Shown: positions 7,384-14,990 of the stretch, piece by piece | Layout: every line of letters begins with the position of its first letter | Numbering within the stretch: the first letter of the stretch is position 1 | Source of the DNA: J084 sp964471405 | Lineage (GTDB): Bacteria; Pseudomonadota; Alphaproteobacteria; Sphingomonadales; Rhodothalassiaceae | DNA: 45,973 nt | Reading direction: 5' to 3' | Assembly: GCA_964471405.1 (NCBI GenBank) | Contig: CAYYGH010000013.1 | Location: forward strand, 1-45,973 | Notes under the pieces: model-generated | Seen by the model: the letters and a program-made list of their open reading frames with translations, nothing else | Database searches by the model: none | What the model was told of the DNA's origin: nothing | Position numbers and translations under genes: made by a program

Positions 7384-8291
7384 AGCTTCACATTCTGATC
7401 GGCAGTCTTCTTTGCGGCTTCCTCTCCTGTGCGTGAAGCGCGGGCCAGCTGGCGTTCGCGATGCGCAAGATAGACGGAGGCCGCCAGGATGATCCCTGCT
7501 CCTACGGCCGTCCAGATGTCGAGCCGTTCGCCGAACAGCACCGCCGCCAAGGCGGAGGCGACCAGAAGGCGGACGAAATCGAACGGAAGCAGGGCGCTCG
7601 CCTCGGCCAGGGCGAAGGCGCGCGTCATTGTGATCTGCCCCAGATTGGCCCCGATGCCGATGGCGGCCAGCAGCACCCATTCCTCCGGACTCGGCCAGCG
7701 CCAGAAAAAGAGAGCCACCACGAAATTGATGGGCAGCGCCACCATGAAGCTGAACAGCACGATGGTCTCGGGCCGCTCGGTGCGCGCCAGCAGCTTCACG
7801 CAGGTGAGCGAGAAGGCGACCATGACTGCCGAGCCCAGCGCCAGCCATTCGCCGGGCATCGGCATGTGCACACCGGGTCTGAGCACGAAGAGCACACCGA
7901 GAAACCCGACAGCGAGTGCCGTCACCCGTCGGGCGCGAATGCGTTCATCAAGCAGGAGCACCGCAGCAATGGTGGCAAACAGAGGAGTAGCGTAGGAAAT
8001 CGCGACGACATTGGCGAGCGGTGCAAGAGAAACCGCAAAGAATGTCAGATACATCGCCGCCACTCCGCTCAACCCGCGCAGCAGGTGCAGGGGCAGGCGT
8101 CTGGTCTTCAGCAGGCCGCGCGCACTGCGGGCGAACAACGTGCCCATGAACATCAGGCCGAAAAGCGTGCGATAGAAGACGATCAGCGGCGGCGGCAGCG
8201 TCTCGGAGGCATAGCGGATCAACGCCCACAAGACCGCAAAGATCGCGGCAGAGAGAATTTTGAGGGCGATCGCCTTCGGGACGGCAGGCAT
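7305..8291 (-). CDS. EamA/DMT-superfamily inner-membrane transporter
   Basis: 328 residues. About ten hydrophobic helices arranged as two EamA repeats (about 5-135 and 145-280), including FYRTLFGLMFMG, RGLSGVAAMYLTFFAVSLAPLANVVAISYATPLF and LPFDFVRLLVASALAAVLFGE. Such proteins are drug/metabolite-type exporters or uptake permeases; the substrate cannot be read from sequence. Start ATG 8291 is preferred to the longer frame because CAGGTGAG lies upstream and the protein then begins at the first helix. A hydrophilic tail of roughly 50 residues follows the last helix and is encoded partly over the 3' end of the opposite GAF gene. Confidence 0.85.
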   Translation of the reverse strand: MPAVPKAIALKILSAAIFAVLWALIRYASETLPPPLIVFYRTLFGLMFMGTLFARSARGLLKTRRLPLHLLRGLSGVAAMYLTFFAVSLAPLANVVAISYATPLFATIAAVLLLDERIRARRVTALAVGFLGVLFVLRPGVHMPMPGEWLALGSAVMVAFSLTCVKLLARTERPETIVLFSFMVALPINFVVALFFWRWPSPEEWVLLAAIGIGANLGQITMTRAFALAEASALLPFDFVRLLVASALAAVLFGERLDIWTAVGAGIILAASVYLAHRERQLARASRTGEEAAKKTADQNVKLQEAGGAPVSAGVEVSPPPPVFHNRR

Positions 8292-8500
8292 GGGGCACTC
8301 ACCTGAGAGGCAATGGGGCACGGTGAAAGCCGGCAAATCAACGCGCGCACGGTGCAACCTAGCGAGCCTGCCCCCCGACAGGCAAGCATCCCTCCCGTCT
8401 TGGCAGCGGTGGGCCGTTCATGGCAGGAAGCGCGGCAGGATGGGAAACAGTGTCAGCCCCTGCTTCGGCCATGGCGCGGGGCTGGAAAGGAGTCTTCCGG

Positions 8501-10903
8501 ATGGCAGGACGGGCCACCCCCGCAATTGCCAATGGCGCGGCCGCAGCCGGCCAGGCCGGCACATCGGCATCGGAGCAGATCGCCATCGTCACCGATCTTG
8601 CCCGCGCCGTGCGCTGGCTTGCGACCTGGACGATCCATCACGCAAACCACATCCGCCCCAGCCGCGATGGGCTGAAGGTCGGCGGACACCAGGCCTCCTC
8701 GTCATCATCGGTCGAGATTCTTGCGGCCCTCTACTTCCTCGAACTGACCGTCCGGGATCGCGTGGCGGTCAAGCCGCATGCCAGCCCCGTCTATCATGCG
8801 ATCCAGTATCTGCTCGGCCGGCAGAGCCGCGAGCAGCTGGAGCGGTTCCGGGCGTTCGGTGGCGCTCAGTCCTATCCCTCACGCACGAAGGACCGGGATG
8901 ATGTCGATTTTTCGACCGGTTCGGTGGGCCTTGGCGGGGCGGTTACCGCCTTTGCCAGCATGGCGCAGGATTATCTGCTTGCGAAGGGCTGGCTGAAGCC
9001 GGACGAGGCGGGCCGCATGATCGCGCTCATGGGCGATGCCGAATTCGATGAGGGCAATCTCTACGAAACGATGCTCGAGGGGGCCAAATACGGTCTCCGG
9101 AACTGCTGGTGGATCGTAGACTACAACCGCCAGTCACTGGACGCCATCACGGGACCGATGATGAGCGGGCGGCTGGCCGAGCTGTTCGCCGCCACGGACT
9201 GGGATGTCCATGTCCTCAAATACGGCCATGCGCTCGAGAGCGCCTTCAGGCTTCCGGGTGGCGAGCATCTGCGACGCTGGATCGACAACTGCCCGAACGA
9301 CCTCTACTCCGCCCTTTCCTTCGAGGGAGGGGCGGCGTTCCGCGAGCAGATCCTCTCCGATATCGGGGGGCGGCGCGGAGTCAAGGCGCTGCTGGCACGC
9401 TACGATGACGAAGAGCTGCATCACCTGATGACGAATCTTGCCGGCCACGACATCGCGGCCCTGGCCGAGGCCTTCGCATCCGCACGCGCCCATGAGCGGC
9501 CGCAGGCCTTCATCGTCTATACGCTCAAGGGCTACGGTCTGCCGCTTCAGGGGCACAAGGACAATCACGCCGGCCTCCTGACACCGGCCCAACTGACCTC
9601 CTTGCGGGAGGCCCTCGGCATTCGCGAAGGCGCGGAATGGGAACCGCTTGCCGCCATTCCCGCAGCCCGGCGATCCCGGGCGGCCGCCTTTCTTGAGACC
9701 CATCCCTTCCACCGGCTGCCGCCCCGCCGCCATCAGGCACCGCCATTGCCGCTGCCCGAGACGATCAGGGCGCCTGAAGCGCAGACGATCTCCACCCAGG
9801 CCGCCTTTGGCCGCATCATGCAGGAGCTGGCCCGCTCCCGCACGGCGGAGGCCGAGCGGATCGTCACCTTTTCGCCGGATGTGGCGACCTCCACCAATCT
9901 GGGCGGCTGGATCAGCCGCCGGAAGGTCTTTGCGCGCACGCCGCATCCGGACACCTTTCAGGAGCGCCGCATTCCCAGCCCCACCCGCTGGGATCAGGGT
10001 CCGGATGGCCAGCACATCGAGCTCGGCATTGCGGAAAACAACCTCTTCCTGGCGCTTGCCGCCTTCGGGATTGCCGACTCTCTCTTCGGCACGCGCGTGA
10101 TCCCGGTCGGCACGGTCTATGATCCCTTCATCTACCGGGGGCTCGATGCCCTGAACTATGCCTGCTACATGGGCGCCCGCTTCATTCTGGTGGCGACCCC
10201 GTCCGGCATCACGCTTGCCCCCGAAGGCGGGGCGCACCAGTCGATCGGAACACCGCTCGTCGGCATGGCGCAGCCGGGCCTGCTCTCCTATGAGCCGGCA
10301 TTCGCTGACGAGCTGGCCGTGATCTTTCGCGATGCCCTGGCGCGGGTCGCGTCCAATGAGGGGGAGGCCGTCTATCTGCGCCTGTCCACCCGCCCCATCC
10401 GCCAGCCGAACCGGCGGCTGTCCGCAAGTGAGGAACAGGCGATCCTCAAGGGCGGCTACTGGCGGCGTCCCCCGGGTCCCGGCACCCGGCTTGCGATCGT
10501 CTATTGCGGAGCGGTTGCGCCCGAGGCTGAGGCGGCCGCCGATCTCATTGCGGAAGACCTGCCCGATGTCGCCCTGCTTGCCGTCACCTCGCCGGACCGC
10601 CTGTTTCGGGACTGGCAGCGGCAGCGGCGGGCGGATGCCGGCGGCAGGGCGGCGGAAGAGGAATCATGCGCGCATGTCGAGTCTCTTCTGGCCGCGTTGC
10701 CCGCAGGGGCCGGCCTCGTGACAGTGGCGGATGCAGCCCCGGCCGGTCTGGGGTGGCTTGGTGCGGTGGACGGCCGGCCTGTCGTCCCGCTCGGGGTGAC
10801 CGCCTTCGGCCAGTCGGGCGACATCCCGGACCTCTACCGGCATTACGGCCTCGATACGGAAGCGATCCTCGATGCGGCCGCCCTGCTCATCGCCCGGACG
10901 TGA
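8501..10903 (+). CDS. AceE/transketolase-type thiamine-diphosphate enzyme (2-oxoacid dehydrogenase E1-like)
   Basis: 800 residues from ATG 8501, chosen because AAAGGAG lies eight bases upstream. The order is that of homodimeric 2-oxoacid dehydrogenase E1 and transketolase: an N-terminal pyrophosphate domain with HASPVYHAIQYLLG and the ThDP/Mg motif GDAEFDEGN (from residue 178) through DYNRQSLD (N209), a pyrimidine domain with IELGIAENNLFLALAAFG (the catalytic Glu region), and a C-terminal domain ending SGDIPDLYRHYGLDTEAIL. It is shorter than AceE (about 890). No E2 or E3 gene is adjacent. It probably acts on pyruvate or another 2-oxoacid, but transketolase-like chemistry cannot be excluded. 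It appears to be monocistronic. Confidence 0.8.
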   Translation: MAGRATPAIANGAAAAGQAGTSASEQIAIVTDLARAVRWLATWTIHHANHIRPSRDGLKVGGHQASSSSSVEILAALYFLELTVRDRVAVKPHASPVYHAIQYLLGRQSREQLERFRAFGGAQSYPSRTKDRDDVDFSTGSVGLGGAVTAFASMAQDYLLAKGWLKPDEAGRMIALMGDAEFDEGNLYETMLEGAKYGLRNCWWIVDYNRQSLDAITGPMMSGRLAELFAATDWDVHVLKYGHALESAFRLPGGEHLRRWIDNCPNDLYSALSFEGGAAFREQILSDIGGRRGVKALLARYDDEELHHLMTNLAGHDIAALAEAFASARAHERPQAFIVYTLKGYGLPLQGHKDNHAGLLTPAQLTSLREALGIREGAEWEPLAAIPAARRSRAAAFLETHPFHRLPPRRHQAPPLPLPETIRAPEAQTISTQAAFGRIMQELARSRTAEAERIVTFSPDVATSTNLGGWISRRKVFARTPHPDTFQERRIPSPTRWDQGPDGQHIELGIAENNLFLALAAFGIADSLFGTRVIPVGTVYDPFIYRGLDALNYACYMGARFILVATPSGITLAPEGGAHQSIGTPLVGMAQPGLLSYEPAFADELAVIFRDALARVASNEGEAVYLRLSTRPIRQPNRRLSASEEQAILKGGYWRRPPGPGTRLAIVYCGAVAPEAEAAADLIAEDLPDVALLAVTSPDRLFRDWQRQRRADAGGRAAEEESCAHVESLLAALPAGAGLVTVADAAPAGLGWLGAVDGRPVVPLGVTAFGQSGDIPDLYRHYGLDTEAILDAAALLIART

Positions 10904-11046
10904 CCGCAAGGAGAACGTATCGACTGTCCGCAATGACGCCTCCTCCCTCCTTCGGGTTTTCCAGCATCCCGTTAAACGATGGGCGGAAAAAGGCCGGAGC
11001 ATTCCTTGATCCCGGCACTCTTCTCCGCTAGCACCACCCCACGGAC

Positions 11047-11065
11047 GGCGGACAGGATGTCCGCC
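11047..11065. terminator. GGCGGACA-GGA-TGTCCGCC hairpin
   Basis: Perfect 8-bp inverted repeat with a three-base loop, followed by CTTCTT, about 145 nt after the AceE-like gene and 150 nt before the receptor gene. It could be a weak terminator or a regulator site for the receptor. The rest of 10904-11213 holds no gene that I can support; a T6 run at 11145-11151 follows only a weak stem. Confidence 0.35.
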
Positions 11066-11213
11066 CTTCTTCCCGATACCGGACCGGTCGGGGCGTCCCG
11101 CGCAATGGCGAGGCCTGACGCCCGCCTGGGCGGAGAGGGTCCGACTTTTTTGCCTTGGCGGGACCGGATGCCCCGGACAGCTGCGCATCATGGCAAAGAG
11201 GGGAAATCCATTC

Positions 11214-13250
11214 ATGTGGACATGGGGAAGAGCGGTGGTCGCGCTGGTGCTTCTTGCCCCGGGCGTTCTTCAGGCCGGCGAGCCGGATCCGACCAGCCAG
11301 CAGCACAGCCATCCGCATGGTCCGATCGAGGAGATCGTGGTGACGGCCAATCCGCTGGCCACCCGCCGGGCCCAGGCCCTGCAGGGCACCTCGATCGTCT
11401 CGGATGAGGAACTGGAGCAGGCTCTGGCTCCCACCCTGGGCGAGACGCTCAAGAACATGCCCGGCATCTCGCAGACGTTTTTCGGTGCCGGGGCCAGCCG
11501 CCCAGTCATTCGCGGCCTGGCGGGCGATCGCATGCGGGTTCTGATCAACGGCCTGGATACCATCGACGCCTCGACCACCAGCCCGGATCACGCGGTTGCC
11601 GGCGATGTGGCGACCGTCAGCCGGATCGAGGTGGTGCGGGGGCCCGCTTCCCTCGTCTATGGTGCAAATGCGATCGCCGGCGTCGTCAACATGATCGATG
11701 ACCGGGTGCCGCGCCAATTGCCGGAAGCGCCGGCGGAAGGCCATCTGCGCCTCGTCTATGGCAGCAATGCCGATCTGATCTCGCCGTCGGGAGCCGTCAC
11801 CCTTGCGGTTGCGGATCATGTTCTGGTCCACGCACAGGGATTCTATCGCCACACCGGGGACTATCATGTGCCGGGATTCCTGCGCAGCCGCCGCCTGCGG
11901 CTCGCTGATCCGCGGCCGTTCGGAGAGGAGCCCCGGGGCCGTGCCGTCAATTCCGATCAGGAGAACTGGAGCGCAAGCGGCGGCCTGTCCTGGGTGGATG
12001 AGGACGGCTTCCTTGGTGCCGCCTTCACCGACAACGAGAACAACTACGGCATTCCCGTTGCGCTTGAAGGTGGTGAGCCGGGCGTGCGGATCGACAGTTC
12101 CCAGCAGCGGGTGGACATCCTCGGCCAGCGTCAGGATCCGCTGCCGGGCATCGAGCGGGTCGATCTCAAGTTCGCATATGGGGATTACGCCCAGGTCGAG
12201 CTGGAGGACGGAGTCGTCGGCACGCGCTTTGCCAACCAGGGATACGAAGGCCGTGCGGATTTCGTGCATGCCCCGATCGGAAGCCTGCGTGGCTCATTCG
12301 GTTTTCAGATTCGGCAGCGGGATTTTTCGGCACTGGGCGAGGAGGCTTTCGTGCCTCCCACCAGGACCCGCCAATGGGGGCTCTATGTCTTCGAGCGCCG
12401 GGAATTTGACAGCGGGATCACGGTTGAGGGCGGTCTGCGTTTCGACCGCCAGGCAAGCCGGGCTCCGGCTCTTGGCGTTCTGCGCCATTTCACCGGCATA
12501 TCCCTCAACGGGGGAACCTCGCTTGCCCTCGGGGATGACTGGACGGTCGGTCTGAGCGCCTTTCGGGTCGAGCGGGCGCCGACACCGGAAGAGCTGTTCT
12601 CAAACGGTCCGCATCTGGCCACCTTCACCTTCGAACGGGGCGACACGGCGCTGGGGGAAGAGACGGCCCGCGGTGGCGAGATCTCGCTCAAACGTCTTGC
12701 CGGCCGCATCAGCGGCAGTGTGAATGTCTTCTTCTACCGGTATCGCGACTTCATCGCGGAACGGCTCACCGGTGAAAGAGAGGACGGACTGCCTGTCGTG
12801 CAGTTCTCGGCCACACCCGCACGCCTGGTGGGAGCCGAAATCGAGCTGGAGGCGGACATCTGGCGTGCCGAAGGGCGGGTCCTTCATGCGCAGATCTCAG
12901 GAGACATCGTGCGTGCCCGCGATCTTGCCCTTGCTGCGCCGCTGCCCCGGATCCCGCCGATGAAGGCCCGCTTTGCTCTCGAATATCTTGGCCGGCTGTT
13001 CGATGCCGGAATTGAGGCCACCGTGGCCAATCACCAGCGCCGGCTGGCACCGCAGGAAGTCCCGACATCCGGCTATGTGGATCTGGGCCTTCACTGGCGC
13101 GCACATCCCTTTGCCGACGAACGGGTCTCCCTGCTCGTGGAAGCGCGCAACCTGCTGGATGAAGAGATCCGCTACCATACGAGCTTCCTCAAGGAGCTGC
13201 TGCCGGCACCGGGGCGCAGCTTCCGGATCACGTTGCGCTATGATTACTGA
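11214..13250 (+). CDS. TonB-dependent outer-membrane receptor, ZnuD-like
   Basis: 678 residues. Signal peptide at 1-21 (ending GVLQA), then a short His-rich segment QQHSHPHGP, a TonB-box-like IEEIVVTA, a plug domain (RPVIRGLAGDRMRVLINGLDTIDAS, SPDHAVAGDVATVSRIEVVRGPASLVYGANAIAGVVNMID) and a beta-barrel ending FRITLRYDY, with the terminal aromatic expected for BAM. The SPDHAVA and GANAIAGVVN features match the ZnuD group, outer-membrane zinc (or heme) receptors. ATG 11214 is preferred to 11190 because AGAGGGG lies ten bases before it. No zinc ABC transporter or zur gene is adjacent and I see no clear Zur box. Metal specificity is inferred from family likeness and the His cluster. Confidence 0.85.
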   Translation: MWTWGRAVVALVLLAPGVLQAGEPDPTSQQHSHPHGPIEEIVVTANPLATRRAQALQGTSIVSDEELEQALAPTLGETLKNMPGISQTFFGAGASRPVIRGLAGDRMRVLINGLDTIDASTTSPDHAVAGDVATVSRIEVVRGPASLVYGANAIAGVVNMIDDRVPRQLPEAPAEGHLRLVYGSNADLISPSGAVTLAVADHVLVHAQGFYRHTGDYHVPGFLRSRRLRLADPRPFGEEPRGRAVNSDQENWSASGGLSWVDEDGFLGAAFTDNENNYGIPVALEGGEPGVRIDSSQQRVDILGQRQDPLPGIERVDLKFAYGDYAQVELEDGVVGTRFANQGYEGRADFVHAPIGSLRGSFGFQIRQRDFSALGEEAFVPPTRTRQWGLYVFERREFDSGITVEGGLRFDRQASRAPALGVLRHFTGISLNGGTSLALGDDWTVGLSAFRVERAPTPEELFSNGPHLATFTFERGDTALGEETARGGEISLKRLAGRISGSVNVFFYRYRDFIAERLTGEREDGLPVVQFSATPARLVGAEIELEADIWRAEGRVLHAQISGDIVRARDLALAAPLPRIPPMKARFALEYLGRLFDAGIEATVANHQRRLAPQEVPTSGYVDLGLHWRAHPFADERVSLLVEARNLLDEEIRYHTSFLKELLPAPGRSFRITLRYDY

Positions 13251-13296
13251 GAAGGGGCACCATGCCTGCGCGTCGAAGTCCGCGGATGCCGGCGAA

Positions 13297-13323
13297 GGGA
13301 TGACGGCCTCTCCCCGTCATCCC
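13297..13323 (+). terminator. Strong hairpin after the TonB receptor gene
   Basis: GGGATGACGG (13297-13306) and CCGTCATCCC (13314-13323) form a perfect 10-bp stem with a 7-nt loop, followed by CCCGTTTTCTCTC. Position 47 nt after the receptor stop and a short T-run fit a Rho-independent terminator. The arms contain ATGACGG, a word shared with the nearby palindromic repeats, so it could be a repeat copy instead. Confidence 0.5.
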
Positions 13324-13394
13324 CCCGTTTTCTCTCTTCGCCGTCCGCCGGCTCTCTTCGTCATCCGCCGAGTCATCCGCTGACGCTTTCCCCT

Positions 13395-13424
13395 CGTCAC
13401 CCGCCGGCCAGACCGGTGGGTCCA
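13395..13424 (-). repeat. Dispersed palindromic repeat, inverted relative to 151-180
   Basis: Starts CGTCACCCGCCGGCCAGACC and ends GGTGGGTCCA. It matches the reverse complement of 151-180 at 26 of 30 bases. The surrounding 13251-13791 stretch (about 540 nt) has no gene I can support. Further words in it (CTTCGTCATCCGCCG near 13358; CTCGTGAATCCAG near 13458) also resemble, on the opposite strand, words within 1-600. Confidence 0.6.
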
Positions 13425-13791
13425 GCAGGCAGCGAAGAGAGCACCTGGTAGGGGGGCTCGTGAATCCAGCGGGAAGCGGCAAGAGCGTCGGGCACCGGGG
13501 CTGTCCCATCCGCCGGCTGGAGTCGCCGCATCTGCCGGCGAATCACGTGGGAGGAGGGCGCGCCAGCTGAATTCTCCGCATCTGTCGGCGAGTGGTGAGG
13601 GCAGGCACATCCCTGCCGGGAAAGGTTCACCTTGGCGGCCGGCAAGTAGGAAGGGAGGCCCAGCTGAAATTGCCTTCCCCCTGGTGGTGAGGAATGCGAG
13701 GAGGGATGCTGAAGGGGCCACTGCTCACTTGGACGAATGAGGCGGCGAGGAAACGGGCCCGTGATGCGACGGCCGCGACGTCGGCCCGATA

Positions 13792-14622
13792 TCAGGGCGC
13801 GATCTCGTTGTTCTCCGGTGCCGTGAAGGGCGCGAAGATCGGGCCCATGATCTCATCCTTCCTGTCCGGGAAGGCGGCCTTGAGCGCCCGTTCGACAAAG
13901 GCGGTGAGCACGGGGGCGATCCGCCGGTCCGCATCGCTCGGGATGAAGGGCAGACGCGGGCCGTCATAATGATAGACGGGGCTGAGGTCCGCGATCAGCT
14001 GTGCATGAATCTTGCGTTCAAGCAGGACCTTGCCGGCATTCGTCTCGATCCGGACGCGGCCGACGACATAGCTGTGACTGCCGTTGAGAAAGGCAACCGG
14101 ATGGCGGGCCACCTTGAGCTTGCGGATCTCATAGGCGATCCGGCCGCGAAAATCGGGCAGGGCCCGGCGGAGGTTGTAGACGGTGGCGGCCTTGATGATG
14201 TTGGCGGCGGTGTAGGCGTCCAGATCGGGAATCAGCTTTTCCCCTCCATAAACGGAAACCTTGCGCTCACCATAGTGTTGGCGGTCCGTGATGCTTGCCC
14301 TGACACTCGCCGTCGTAATCCGATGACGCCGCCAGCGCTCCTCCATGATCTGCTCGATCCGGTCAATGGCGCCGATCCGCCGTGCCAGCTTGTTTGAGAA
14401 TGTCACCGTGATGACGACCCCCGGCGGAGGCTTGAGCAGGTTCACCGGGGTCGCGGAGGGATCGTGACCGGGCGTGCGGTCATGCCGGGCGGCAAGGGAA
14501 GGTGCGGCCAGGAACATCAGAGCCGCCACACCAATCCCCGCCGCAACAGCCAGTCGCCACCAGCTGCGCGCCAGATCTGCCGGATGCCACGGAAGGGCCG
14601 GTCGGAATATCGTGCCCGTCAT
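13792..14622 (-). CDS. Exported protein of unknown function
   Basis: 276 residues from ATG 14622, which has GGGAGAAG upstream; longer frames lack a ribosome site. A hydrophobic segment near residues 22-43 ends AAPSLAARH and looks like a signal peptide or anchor. The mature part has mixed alpha/beta character with GVVITVTFSNKLARR, YGERKVSVYGGEKLIPDLDAYTA and PVAFLNGSHSYVVGRVRIETNAG. I do not recognise a family. Without its signal it would lie in the periplasm. It is transcribed away from the amidohydrolase operon, with a 368-nt intergenic stretch (14623-14990) in which I see no further gene. Confidence 0.65.
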   Translation of the reverse strand: MTGTIFRPALPWHPADLARSWWRLAVAAGIGVAALMFLAAPSLAARHDRTPGHDPSATPVNLLKPPPGVVITVTFSNKLARRIGAIDRIEQIMEERWRRHRITTASVRASITDRQHYGERKVSVYGGEKLIPDLDAYTAANIIKAATVYNLRRALPDFRGRIAYEIRKLKVARHPVAFLNGSHSYVVGRVRIETNAGKVLLERKIHAQLIADLSPVYHYDGPRLPFIPSDADRRIAPVLTAFVERALKAAFPDRKDEIMGPIFAPFTAPENNEIAP

Positions 14623-14990
14623 GAGCCACTTCTCCCTCGCACGCGCCCCAGTTGCCTTTGCCCGCCAGCCTGCGTCAACCCCGCCCATCCCGGGCACAGG
14701 ACATCTCTTTCTGCTGCTGGCGGCCAGCAGCCGCAACCGTTTTCTCTACCCCCGGCAGCCGGTCGGCTTCCGACCGTCTTCTACCCTTACCGCAGGTCAC
14801 ATGAATGGTCGCTGAACCGGAAGGTGGCGAAAGAGGAGGGGGAACATGGCCATCGGATGCGGTTTGCGCTAGACGACTAAACGATCGCAGGGGCTTCCAT
14901 AATGATCCGCCTTGTCCTTTGATGGGGGATGGGAAGACGATAATGGCAGCTGAGGCGTATCACCGCCGGTAAATCCAAGGGAGGATGCAG

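Noticed and set aside
11119..11151. Rho-independent terminator before the TonB receptor (CGCCC-GCCT-GGGCG, then T6)
   Set aside because: The stem is only 5 bp and the T-run is about a dozen bases away, so the spacing is wrong.
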